A DNA stretch of 64,000 nucleotides from Cavia porcellus. Taxonomy: Eukaryota > Chordata > Mammalia > Rodentia > Caviidae. Positions 34,591-45,329 of this stretch are shown one piece after another (the stretch's first letter is position 1; each line of letters opens with the position of its first letter). A program made the position numbers and the translations under genes. The stretch is taken from the NCBI RefSeq assembly GCF_034190915.1, contig NW_026947506.1:36827748-36891747 (forward strand). The letters run 5' to 3'. The notes beneath the pieces were generated by a model. That model made no database searches, was not told where the DNA came from, and was given only the letters and a program-made list of their open reading frames with translations.

Positions 34591-35652
34591 ACAAGGTAGA
34601 TGTCTTCAGATGCAAGTCATCCCCTGTCCTTCATGAATACCAGACCGGGACTGCTGGAAAGACTCTTGGTCTGCAAAATATGTACCCATGTGGCTGTCTG
34701 TAGCACTCTCCCATCCCAGGGTGAAAATTGATTTGATCCATTAATAAAAAATGATAACCTATCCATTTTGAGACAATTCTGCTGGATTAGCAGCTGTCTT
34801 CCCAGCTATGATTGAAGGAGTATAGTAAATCTTTTTCCAGACAAAAGTCCTGACTGTCCTTCTAACCAGGGAATTTTGTAAGAACTCTTCAGCGCACAAA
34901 GAAAATCTTCCACTGAACATTGACCATGACTTAAATATTGTTTTACTTTCATTCTCCCTTTAATCCAGGTGATTTACATAGAATCATTTCTGCAAAAATG
35001 GTCCTTCAACAAGCAAAAGTCAGCATGGGCAGTTCAGCCCTACAGGTTCACATGTATCTGTACCAAGCCATATGGCCTGAGCATGAGAAGCCAGTGGTCA
35101 GTGAAGCACAGTGACATCCTTTGGGCTGGCATCTCACAGAACAATGTTCTCTGAGTTCTGGTTGTACCTATTAGATTTTGAGCTCCCTGAGAACCAATCA
35201 AGCAACTAGTGTAATCATCCAGAAAGACAAGTACTGTATTACCAAAGGCAATCACATTTCCATGCCCTTCTATTTCACAGCTTAAAGAAAGAGATTTCAG
35301 TGACAAACTCTACATTTCCTACTCCTTTAGGGGCAAGAACTGCTCTGAGGCTGAAGCACACTAAAAGGTAAACAAAAAGGTCCATACTCGTGGGAATAAG
35401 AATGTTCTGCAACTAGCAGTACCTTTTAGATAAAATTATTGAGACTGTCTTTAAAGTTACCTTAGCCACTTCTATTAGTATAAAAATTCAGGGTTTTAGT
35501 TACTTTTTAATAATGTGGTGGAGAATCACATACAAGCATTCTTACTTCATGATAATCTGACAGCAGTGACTTGAAGAAAAACAATCATGATCTGACATGA
35601 ACTGAAACAAGTTCAAAAGTAGAAAATTTCATTTTTTCTTTTCTTGGTTTCT

Positions 35653-35993
35653 TTCTTTTTTTTTTTTTTTTTTTTTTGGTGCCGGGGATCAAACTCATGA
35701 TCGTGCGCTTGCAAGGGAGGCACTTATGTCATTCAGCTAAATCCCCTTGATTTTTTAAGAGTTTAGCTATGTAGGGGCTGGGGGTTTAGCTCAGCGGCAT
35801 AAGCACCTGCCTTGCAAGCAGGCGGTCGTGAGTTCGATCCTCGGTACCGATAAAAATGAGAAAGACAAAAAAAAAAAAAAAAAAAAAGAGTTTAGCTATG
35901 TAATCCAGGCTGGCCTTACCTCCTCCTTCAGCCAGCCTCCTGCCTCAGTCTCCTGAATACTAGGATTACAGTCATTTGCCACCATGCCCAGCT
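35653..35993 (-). repeat. B1-dID-like SINE interrupted by a younger SINE
   Basis: An antisense ID half (35653-35748, GGTGCCGGGGATCAAACTCA) precedes an antisense B1 half. The B1 half begins before 35757 and resumes after 35902 (ATCCAGGCTGGCCTTACCTC to CACCATGCCCAGCTG). The forward ID SINE at 35774-35885 split it. Confidence 0.8.
35774..35885 (+). repeat. Young ID-type SINE with exact 17-bp TSD
   Basis: This is the best-preserved ID copy. GGGGCTGGGGGTTTAGCTCA begins it. The Pol III A box is at 35787-35797 (TAGCTCAGCGG) and the B box at 35830-35840 (GAGTTCGATCC). Its 3' part GGTACCGATAAAAATGAG...AAAGAC leads to a long A tail. AAGAGTTTAGCTATGTA flanks it exactly (35757-35773 and 35886-35902). 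It is tRNA-derived and not a working tRNA gene, because the acceptor stem is not closed. Confidence 0.95.
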
Positions 35994-36562
35994 GTAGTTT
36001 CACTTTATTTTAAACACTGGACAAAAGTTTCAGACTTGTCTCTGGAGAGAATCATTCAAAAACACTTTTCCTAGTAGTCTAAGTGCAAATGAGTATCCTG
36101 GGTTTAAGTCTAGAAGATTCTATAATGCCACAGTATATTTTGTGGCACTGCCAACAAATTCTTTCGTTATGGGCCCAGCATGCTAGCACTGTGCAACTCT
36201 GCTACCTGCAAGAAATCCTTTGGTTAAAAGTAGACATTTCTATATTGGACCAATGTCTGGCATACACTGGCCTCCATCAGACAAGGGATTTTTGGAAACT
36301 TGCCCCAGAATTCAAGCAACTTTTGTGCTCTGATCTTCAGAGAAAATAGTATCTATGAGATTGAAATAAAAACTACTTCTTGAAATTCCAACTATGGTAA
36401 TAGCAGAAGTACATGTTTTTATTTGAAAGAATGGAAATACAATCCACTTTCTATTCTGAACTACAGTACCAGGATAACTACCACGCAAACTTCAGAGTAA
36501 ATTTTTAAAAGTAACATTTCAACCACAATCTGAAAATATCCCTCTTTTCTCATATTTCCATG

Positions 36563-36565
<3 letters not shown>

Positions 36566-36625
<60 letters not shown>
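36566..36625. repeat. (TG)n(AG)n compound microsatellite
   Basis: A TG run turns directly into a long AG run. It lies about 270 bp upstream of the HAL1 insertion. Confidence 0.95.
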
Positions 36626-36630
<5 letters not shown>

Positions 36631-36896
36631 TAACTCACGGCAAGTACCAGAGAATGTATGTACTCAAGTTTCAATCCACTAACTCTATAAAGTCCTTCGC
36701 ATATATGGGCCTCTGAAGCAACAGACACTTGTATGACCTTTGTTACTTGCTCTTGTTGAGCCTAGGCCTAGGCTGAAGCCAGGAAATACAGAGATGAATG
36801 AGGAAGAGATCCAGTGCTTGAAAAATACATGGTCACACAGGAAGGCAAGGTATGAAAAACAGCAAAGCAATTCAAAGAAATAAGAATGTCATCATT

Positions 36897-37621
36897 GGGA
36901 GAACATGGCGGACAGATAACAGATACTACGGAGGCTCTCTGAAAGGCTTGGTTCAGAAGTCAGGAATGGTGCGGACTAAGGAGACATAAGTCGGTGGAGA
37001 TATGCTCTGCTGACTCAGGAACGAACTGGGCTGAGAGAAACCAACTTGGAATGCAGTCCTGGAGCTAAAACAAGAACAGAAAAGCCTCGGTGTGGAGGCT
37101 GGACCCCACGCCATTGGAAGCCGCGATTTGGGTTTCCCGCCGCGCAGCGGCTGGCTGCCTCTACAGCAGCTCGGCAAGGAGAGAGACGCGCGGAAGCTCT
37201 GAGAATGGGAGTCTGCGAACGGAGTCGAAAACAGAACGGGCAGGGAGGCGTACACTGACTTGTAGTGAGGTGAGTGAGAGAAACTGACACTCTACCACAG
37301 TTTGACTCCAGCAGAGGACTTTCTGGGCCGGGGCAGTCCTGCGGGAGCAGGGCGCGGTGGCGACTCCAGCCACACATCCCCCTCTCGGATGGGATTGGTG
37401 AAAAGTGCCTGGCCTGCGTGAAGCTGCGGGCGGACCCGGTAGGCTGGCCCAACCCAGATCCCAGAGCCTGATGGTGGCCGGGAGGGGCGGGCCCCACGTA
37501 GGCTGCCTGGTGCGCTGCGGTGAGTGGGAACACCTAACTGGAGCAATTCGATCAGGCTGTGGCTGACAGGGAGAGAAGCTGGGTCTCCTATGTAAGCTTG
37601 CATATATAAGGAACAGAGAAT
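36897..37621 (+). promoter_or_regulatory. HAL1 5' UTR / internal promoter
   Basis: The element begins GGGAGAACATGGCGGACAG. ACATGGCGG (36903-36911) fits the YY1 site found at the same place in human L1, which sets the start of transcription there. Downstream, 37080-37560 is G+C- and CpG-rich (for example CCGCCGCGCAGCGGC), unlike the A+T-rich intron around it. L1 5' UTRs carry internal Pol II promoters and the same role is inferred here. Three long antisense open frames (147-178 codons) lie across 37015-37735. Confidence 0.7.
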
Positions 37622-38617
37622 ATGGGAAGAGGCAGCAACAAGAAGGGCTCCTCGGCCCCCAATTCTGAGAAACAGGCAATAGTGGACACCGCACCAATAG
37701 ACATAAAGCGCCATATAGAGAGCCTCATAGACCAATTCAGGAATGAAGTTATCAATGACCTGAAGCTAGAAGTATGCAGAATAGTTAGAGAAATGCTAAG
37801 CACCACCCAGGAAAAAATAGATGGTGGAATGGAAGAACAGAAAAAGAGGGGAGAATTGTTTGATGGAGAAAACAGAGAAAGCATAGAGTACGTGAAGCAG
37901 GTTCAAAGGGACTACCAAGAAACTAAGAAGTCTATCCAAGACTGGCATAACAGCTTGAAAGAAACTAAGGACAGACTATCTGAACTGGAGGGCAGACTTG
38001 TAATATGGGAGAATGAAATGAAAAACTTCTTAAAAATAACAAAGAAACAAACAGCAATAATACAAAGACAAGAAGATGATAAGAGGATCCATAACTTAAG
38101 GATTAAGAACATAAAAGAAGTAGGGACACAAACAAGTGAACTACAAAAGCTACTCACAGAAATAATCCAGGAGAATTTTCCTAATTTAGCAAAAGGTAAA
38201 GATACTCAGATGTATGAGGCATACAGGACCCCAGCTACCTACAACCCAAACAGAGCAACACCTAGGCATATAATAATAAAAATTCCAGAAATTCAATACA
38301 AGAACAGAATATTAAAAGCTGTCAGAGACAAGAAACAGACCACTTACAAGGGAACACCCATCAGAATTACAGCAGATTTCTCTGCACAAACCATCAAATC
38401 ACAAAGAGCGTGGGGGGAAATAATTCAAGCTTTGAAAGATAATAATCTCCAGCCAAGATTGAGATATCCTGCACAACTGTCCCTGGAAATTGATGGAAAA
38501 ACAAGGTGCTTCCAGGATAAAGAGGAACTGGGGGAATTTGCAACCACCAATTCAACTCTACAGAAAGTATTGCAGGATATTCTAAAAAAAAGAAAAATAC
38601 AAAGAACCCAGAAATAG
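37622..38617 (+). CDS. L1/HAL1 ORF1 protein, intact (331 aa)
   Basis: An RNA-binding, trimer-forming chaperone of L1-type ribonucleoprotein particles. The start ATG has A at -3 and G at +4, and the stop TAG is at 38615-38617. Residues 1-30 are a basic, variable N-terminus. Residues about 30-150 are charged and heptad-like, as in the ORF1p coiled coil (SLIDQFRNEV, ETKDRLSELEGR). Residues about 155-255 are the RRM region, with the L1 hallmark IIQENFPNL (181-189) and RATPRHII (211-218). Residues about 255-331 are the C-terminal domain (WGEII, RYPAQLSLEIDGK at 281-293, then FATTNSTLQ). Human ORF1p is 338 residues, so the length is normal. No frameshift or internal stop is present. No ORF2 follows, so any mobility would need an L1 partner. 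Confidence 0.95.
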   Translation: MGRGSNKKGSSAPNSEKQAIVDTAPIDIKRHIESLIDQFRNEVINDLKLEVCRIVREMLSTTQEKIDGGMEEQKKRGELFDGENRESIEYVKQVQRDYQETKKSIQDWHNSLKETKDRLSELEGRLVIWENEMKNFLKITKKQTAIIQRQEDDKRIHNLRIKNIKEVGTQTSELQKLLTEIIQENFPNLAKGKDTQMYEAYRTPATYNPNRATPRHIIIKIPEIQYKNRILKAVRDKKQTTYKGTPIRITADFSAQTIKSQRAWGEIIQALKDNNLQPRLRYPAQLSLEIDGKTRCFQDKEELGEFATTNSTLQKVLQDILKKRKIQRTQK

Positions 38618-38721
38618 TGGCGGGGAGGCCACAACGAATGGAGCAGAGAATAAAATGAAGAAGACAAACTGACAGCTACTGACAGAAAAAGAGCTCAACA
38701 GAAATGAGACAGAGAAGACTG

Positions 38722-39660
38722 GATGATGGGAACAGCTATTTTGGAGAAAATGACATCTTAATAGGTAATACTGATTTAGTATCATCTTGTTTTGAAGTCT
38801 CATCTAGCTTTTGTTCTTCTGTCTCCAATGGTCTAAATAGGCTGTATCTTATTGGATTTTATTATGTACGATAGTATAAGCAAAAACCTTTTAAAGACAA
38901 GGAGATTATACAGAAACCATTGTTCATTTTCTGTTAGTCGATTCTAAATACTCTGTAATGCTGTCATTCTCTTAAATGGTTTTACATTGTTTTGATATAC
39001 TTAATGCTACAGTATATGAAGTTGTACTCAAGGATTTCAAGGAAAGAGTCAATATGGTAACTACTTTTGGGTCGGGATTATCTGGTGGTGAAACACTATT
39101 CTGCTTAAATGGTTATGTCTTGATATGCGCTGTTTCGCTGTTATGCCCTCTTTTATCTCAATCTCCACTCCATTATTTACTTTTTTATTTTTATCCGTTT
39201 AATTAAAGGGAAAAAAATAGCAGGATATATTATAGTAACCCACTTTGACTTTCTATTATCTTGATTTGAAGCCCTGTATTACTCTCACCATCTTGTTCTT
39301 GACTGATGTTCCCCTATTCTGTTTTGCTGGATAGTATCAGGTTCGAAAGTTTAGGCATCAGCTGTGAAGATAATGAGATTCATTATAACGCCCATTCTCG
39401 TTGACTTTTATCTACTTTTGAAGACCTACAATGTCTCCAATGTTTTGGTTTTGTCGGTTTTGTTCTTTACTGTTTTGTTCAATTGTATTATAACTAATGA
39501 TATAGGCAATTCTATTAGAGATAGTGGGAGGCATTATGGTAACCATTGTTGACCACCTTGTATTATGTTTTTATATTATCTATTATGTCCACCCTTTTGA
39601 CTTGACCGATTCTGTTCTGTTATGTCACATTTGGTTTTACTCTCTTCCAAAAAAGCAATA
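38722..39660 (+). repeat. HAL1 3' region: about six degenerate repeat units
   Basis: A GGTAACC-like landmark recurs at about 38764, 38913, 39056, 39235, 39385 and 39539, giving spacings of 143-179 bp. It is usually followed by (C)ATTGTTGACTTT-like and TTTTGAAG.CCT.TAATGTCTCC-like segments and then a TTCTGTT-rich stretch. The best core is AGGCATTATGGTAACCATTG at 39530-39549. The old copy at 8060-8910 shows the same layout. Unit boundaries are approximate. Confidence 0.6.
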
Positions 39661-39989
39661 AGAAGCGTGGGAGCAATGAAACCCAAAATGTGTAATAGTC
39701 GTTGTACAAAAGAGAGGAAAAGAAAGTGCTCTAAACTATATAACTGCATGTATATTTAAGTGTATAAGATAGAAAATGATATCACAGAGTTTTATTGGAT
39801 CATTGAACAGAACTGTTTGCAGTATCATTGTTGGAATGTCCACTCTACAAGCTTTAATTTTGTGACTTGAACAATTATTTCTAAGATGGCAATATGTAAT
39901 CCATTAACTAGTGATTTCCTACTGTTCATTTTTTTTTCTGTAAATCTGTATAACTTGTACCCTTTCACTGTTTTTTTCTTTTCTCCTTA

Positions 39990-39995
39990 AATAAA
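39990..39995 (+). terminator. HAL1 polyadenylation signal
   Basis: AATAAA, in the context CTTCTCCTTAAATAAAATTT in outline, stands a few bases before the A tail (40000-40008). The TCTCCTTAAAATAAAA context is shared with the other two HAL1 3' ends. Confidence 0.75.
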
Positions 39996-40518
39996 ATTTA
40001 AAAAAAAAGAATGTCATCATTTAAAATATTACTTGACTATCGCTTAGAAATACAAACTTATTCACAGATCAGTGGCATTTACATTTGCCTGTGGGTGTAA
40101 CAGTAATTGATTCCTTACTCGGTTTGAAGGAGCTGGCAGCAAATACATACTTTGAAGGAGTACACTGGACTGTTGGGTAGGACTTCTCGCCTGCCTAGTT
40201 ACTGTTTTTAAAAGGTGTGTCCTGGTATAAAAAGCAAGCAATGAATTACAGGAAAGAGACTCATGTACTAGGTTGCATTTGTTTAGAAATCTCCAAGTAC
40301 TTAACAGGTAACAGGAACTTTTTCAGATCAAAGTACACTGGCTCCATACAGCAAGTGCCATTTTTTAGGCTCACCTGTTCCTTCTAAACGCCACCATAGA
40401 GTAGTATCTAGAATAATTCTACTGTGAATGGAGACAGGTCAGCGTGCTCTTTGTTAAAAAACTGCAGCCCTCAAAAATCAGAGAGACATTTAAAAACCTC
40501 AAATAATTTTAAAAGTTT

Positions 40519-40631
40519 CTTTTCTTTTCTTTTTTTCTTTTTTTTTTTTTTTTGTCGGTACCAGGGATCAAACTCACGACTGCCTGCTTGCAAGGCAGGT
40601 GCTTATGCCGCTGAGCTAAGTCCCCAGCCCC
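40519..40631 (-). repeat. ID-type SINE with 8-bp TSD
   Basis: T-rich tail, TGTCGGTACCAGGGATCAAA, and GAGCTAAGTCCCCAGCCCC. AAAAGTTT flanks it at 40511-40518 and 40632-40639. Confidence 0.88.
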
Positions 40632-41499
40632 AAAAGTTTAATTCTTTACTTGCATTTCTCAGATTCTTATAAAAGCAATCAAAATTTCTAAAAAAAAAAA
40701 AATTCTAACTTTTGGCTCTCATCTACCTCTCATGTATCCAAATTTCCGAAGGTTTTTTACAAATTGTTTTAAAAACTTCCTGTACTTAATCTGCACATAT
40801 ATTAATCCTTGCTTCCTTCTTCCTATACTCATGCAAAACAAACTGGTAAAAGCAGGACCTCTCTGCGACAGGGTTAAGAAAACACAATCAATAAGCCCGG
40901 GCAGGCAGAGGAGGAAGGGGAAGGTTGGAGATGCTAGACTTTGGTACCCCTGTCCTGTCATTAGCTGTGAGGCCAGAAGCACTCAGCCACTGCTGGTTTG
41001 CTCTGCAGTACGTTTCCCGGCAGTGACCACAGTGCCTGGTGCAGCGGTGGTGCTTGAGAAAGTAGTTAGAGAAGGCTGAATGTCAGTGGAGAGCCCGGGA
41101 CGCACATAACAGCAACAGGTGCTTGAAATAGGGTAGTTGTTTTCACCCATGCTGTCTCAGCCCCATTAGCTGCAGTTGAAATTGTGTGATAAGAACAGAC
41201 CTTCGGTATTAACTCCATAGATATTTTTAGTGTGTACTGTGTACCAGCAGAATTAGGGATTTAAAAACCTCTGAAGGTACATACAGCTTATTGAAAAGAG
41301 AAAAATGTTTGCCAATAATTTCAACACTATTCTTTTGTCAAATATTTATCCAGTTCCACCTCCGTAGTTACCAAGGCCAGCAACGAACAGAACATGAAAA
41401 TCAGTGTTTGCATGGTGGTGGCAGTCCAATAAACACATACTGCTCTGCGGACGGCAGCACTCCCAAACACCCATGACATGCCAGACACCACTTTAAGGG

Positions 41500-41660
41500 T
41501 CTCCCTGCCTTAGCACATTTAATCCTCACAGCAAACTTATGAAGTAGGTACTGTTGTTATCCCTCTTTATTGATGAGAAAACTGAAGCAAAAGGTCAAAT
41601 GGAGGAACACAATATAATCAAGTACAAGTAAAAATCTAGGCTAACACAACGAATGGCTTG
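41500..41660 (-). repeat. MIR-like SINE, antisense
   Basis: TTTAATCCTCACAGCAAACT, GAAGTAGGTACTGTTGTTAT and GATGAGAAAACTGAAGCAAA follow the antisense MIR core in order. Confidence 0.75.
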
Positions 41661-41869
41661 GTTAGCTGAAAATTCTCAAACAGCCTAAGATTTAGACTGA
41701 GACTTAACAAGAACAATTTAAACATTTCCATGTTGAAAGTGTATTTACACACTTAAGTGTACCGTCTCACATGGCTGATAACATGTATCTCAAGCTGCTC
41801 AAAGTGTAAGATGAACCTCGGATTCTCAGAAAATATATTGTTTGGTCAACTAAAATTATTTTTCTTTTT

Positions 41870-41944
41870 CCAGTGCTGGGAATCAAACCCAGGGTCTGGT
41901 TCATGTTAGTAAGTGCTCTTCCATGGAGCCACACACCCCAGGCC
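41870..41944 (-). repeat. ID-type SINE, diverged
   Basis: CCAGTGCTGGGAATCAAACC and CAGGGTCTGGTTCATGTTAG lead to CACACCCCAGGCC. An old antisense copy. Confidence 0.65.
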
Positions 41945-42167
41945 AAAAGTCAGTCATACTCACATACATCACAGCACTTAGATATAAGGTATGCCTGCAA
42001 CCTTCCTGATCTGTCATTTGAGTTTTCTCAAATAGAGGATTGCTCTATTTATTACCTTAAGTCTCAGGCACCTGTATCTGGCAGGCATGTGAAGGTGACA
42101 GGACTATCTGCTGTGTCCTCTCCTTCCTGTCTCATGTGATCATCTCTGCATTCAGGGTGGCCAGCAG

Positions 42168-42548
42168 AGCTGAGGGTGTAGCCCAGTAGTAGAGTGGCTT
42201 GGTTATTATGTACGAGGCCCTGACTCTGACCCACAGTGCCACAAAAAAATAAAGAAGAAACTTAGGACAACTGGTGTTTGGATTTCTTGTCCGTTCTGAC
42301 CCCCACCTTCTCCCTCTGTGTGTCTGTTCTAGACAATGTGCCTACTCAGATGATCTTTCCCACATTTATGACAGGTTATTAACACTTCTATACTTTTCCA
42401 GGATTCAGCTGTACCTTGAAAAAGACCAGCTGCTTGAAACAGGAATGAGACTTAAACAATGGGTTTTAAGGACTGGGAATATAGATCAGTGACACAGCAC
42501 CTGCCTGGCAAATGCAGGGTCCTATGTTCAATTACCAGTACCAAAAAC
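42168..42548 (+). repeat. Two ID-type SINEs, forward
   Basis: 42168-42246 has GCTGAGGGTGTAGCCCAGTA and a short A tail. 42469-42548 has GGACTGGGAATATAGATCAG, TTCAATTACCAGTACC and an AACTAACTAAATAAATAAAT tail. About 220 bp of unrelated sequence separates them. Confidence 0.75.
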
Positions 42549-42649
42549 AAAACTAACTAACTAAATAAATAAATAAATAAAAGATGGTTTTAAGAAATGG
42601 AATTTGAATGTTTCCAATTTCATGAATTTTTATTGCATTTGTAGTCTCA

Positions 42650-45300
42650 GATTATCACATACTAAAAATGCATTCCCACAATGTGACAATTAAGAGCCTA
42701 AAGTGGTGCTGGGAAACAAACAGCCTGACAATGTTAGAGCTGTTTGAACAGAGCTTCCTGAGAAGTGACATTCAAAGTCCTCTGTGTCCCCCCACCAAAT
42801 CATTTTTTTCCTTCACTCACTGCTTAGTAAGGCCTATGTAGGAAGACATACGTGGATGACACTATACTCATTCTCCCTCAATTTCCTAAGACTTTTAACA
42901 GTTCTAACTTCTAGGAAGGTTGTGGCTACTCTTAAATACAGGTTTTTCTGAACTTTACTTCTTCCTCTCCCACAAAAGCATGTACTCATCAGAAAACCAT
43001 GCAAAAGCCCAAGCAGGCTTTTGAGGGCAAATTATGGGCATACTATAAAGTGTGGGAAAGAGGAGGGATCTTTGCCTCAACTCTAATTAGTAACAGCAAC
43101 ATTACTTGATTTATTTTGGGGCTTACTATCATGCCATTTGTCTGTAAAGTAATAAACATAGCCTCCTGTGAGTTGGCAGGGATAACCAATGATCATTTGT
43201 CTAAATACATATCTTTTAAAATTCAACAAATGTGTAAATATATATCTAAGGATATTTGATCCTGCATGTAGAGGATCACACTACTTCATAAATCTCCCTT
43301 TTCTCTAAAGATTTTATTCCTTTAATTCAAAGAAAATTGAATGTTAAAAAAACTCAAACACATACTAGCAAGTCATAAAAATCTCATTTGCAGGTGGTTT
43401 TTGTAATCACCTGATTAAGTTGTGTTTCAATTAGTAAAATACTGCGGACTGCTAGGCAACATAAAGGAAACTAGATTCACTACCACTGCCAACAGAATTT
43501 GCCATACTATGCTTACACCATTTCTAGCCTCCATCACTGCAGGTGGGGTTGGGGGCAGAAAATTCCAAGGCTCTTAAGGCCTCTAATCAGAGCTGTGAAC
43601 AGAAAATTTTGCTGTATATCTTCCTCACAATCAAACCATGAACTAGCTGTCTTCACTTCATCTTAGAGCTTATATAAATGTTATCTGATGCTATAAATTC
43701 TTATCCCACCACCTCAACATGAAAAACCTGATCCCAAAACATTAACAAGGAAATGATGATTATAATCAGTCAATCAACCAACCAACCAACCATCATTTAG
43801 TGAGCTTTTGGTAAGCTTTCGGATACCTGGCAATACAAAGCTGTTAAGCACTGGCCTCTGATCTTCCGGGTATCACAACCTTGCAAAAACTGAAAATGAT
43901 TTACACAGCTTTATGTCTACAAATACAGAGAAACAAACTGATGAAATCTGTATTTTTTTCCCCACCTGCCTCTGACATGTCTAAGTAGGTGATATTTGTG
44001 GCAGCCTAATTCATATGAGTACAGCCGCTCAGAAGGTCCTGCCAGAAGTGAGAGGAAGAGCAGTGTCTCCTCCATACATCTGCTTGCTTGTCTCAAGTTG
44101 GTATTCTCATTTCACAACGGCAAGAAAAATAAGCCTACACTGGAGAAACTCCAGTCTTCATGTGTTTTTGTGCCTTGGTGGGTATTTATGCTACACATAC
44201 AATGCCTAGTGATCTGCATTCCTTGCACAGATTTTCCTTAACTATCAGCAGAGTAACCATTATTCCCCAAGCTTATGAGTAAGAATGTTTTATTTACACA
44301 TCAGCATCCCATACCTCCTGTCCCATCTTCAGTATTGTTTAAATATCAACAATTTTAAGGCTGGAGATTTTAAGTGGCCCAGCACCTGTCTGGTAAATGT
44401 GAGGTTTGATTCTCAGTATTCCCCCTCAAACAATATAAAATAAAATATCAACAATTTCAATATGAACATTAGGATTTACATATTCAAGTTCATGGCATTT
44501 CTAACAATTGCTCTCTATTAAGAAAACAATAATAGGAACGGTTTTGGTCACAGCTGCTGACCCCAAAGTTGCCATGTCAATTCAAATGTTACAGTATAGA
44601 GCTTACTATTCCGATGAAGGAAACTGATAACCTTTTGGACTTCAATAGATAGACTATAAAAATATTTTCATGGTGTTTTTAAATTCATACTCTGCAAAAG
44701 TCAATAAATTTCTCTGATTTTAGGAACTCACTCAGACCCTGCAAATCCAGAAACTCAATTTCAGGTTTAAAAAAAAATGTTTCTAAAAATGACTAATTAC
44801 GGGCCTGAACTATAACTACAAATGAATTTAGGAAACTTTAAAGTTTCTGGGGTTCACTGTGTCCAAACAGAATTAAAACAAAATCGTTTTGTATTCTATT
44901 AATAGGAGATGATTAAACGCATATCTTATTTCAACTGGAATTCATTTATAAGTACTTAAACTTACTAAACTCGCCACTAATCCTATGTCTGTTTCTGGAA
45001 AAATTCTTTCACATACCATGCAAAGTTAGGAGATTGACTATCAAGAGTTCTACAAGGTTAGGTCAATTTTATTAAAATCTCAGTGCTCTCTGACTGCAAT
45101 AACGTTGCAAAATCATCGATGTATAAAAGGCCAAGTCTGACTTAAAGCTGCTTTCATAAAGGTCCAAGGAGAGGGGAGGTAAAGTCTCACTGAGAACGGA
45201 CTGCCCTCAGCTTAGAAAATTCCCCAAGCCAAGGACGCCAGCGAGGAGCTTGGCTCACCTGGCGATTCCTAATTACAGACGAGTTTCTCCCCCTACATTC
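42650..45300. other. Proximal intron 1, little recognised
   Basis: About 2.6 kb next to the CpG island with almost no young SINEs except a weak forward ID-like piece at 44359-44430 (CTGGAGATTTTAAGTGGCCC). I see no exon-like frame. CCAACCAACCAACCA at 43780-43795 is a small simple repeat. Confidence 0.5.
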
Positions 45301-45329
45301 TTTTCTTTTCTCAGTGGAAACTTGAGCTC

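Larger units (their letters stand above)
36897..40006 (+). mobile_element. Full-length young HAL1-like (half-L1) retrotransposon
   Basis: A complete 3.1-kb element in BAIAP2L1 intron 1, opposite to the gene. AAGAATGTCATCATT occurs exactly at 36882-36896 and 40007-40021 as a 15-bp target-site duplication, so both ends are original. The order is 5' UTR, intact ORF1, a 1.4-kb repeat-built 3' region, AATAAA and a short A tail. No ORF2 (endonuclease and reverse transcriptase) sequence is present. HAL1 elements are known as L1 derivatives that keep ORF1 and depend on L1 reverse transcriptase in trans. The intact ORF and TSD suggest recent movement; whether this subfamily is described I cannot tell. 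Confidence 0.88.

Noticed and set aside
35774..35885. Possible tRNA gene (good A and B boxes)
   Set aside because: The TSD, A tail, missing acceptor-stem pairing and many similar copies identify it as an ID-type SINE.
37622..38617. Reading the 331-codon ORF as a host gene exon or a domesticated gene
   Set aside because: It is flanked by the complete element ends and an exact TSD and carries the L1 ORF1 hallmarks, so a mobile-element gene is the better call.
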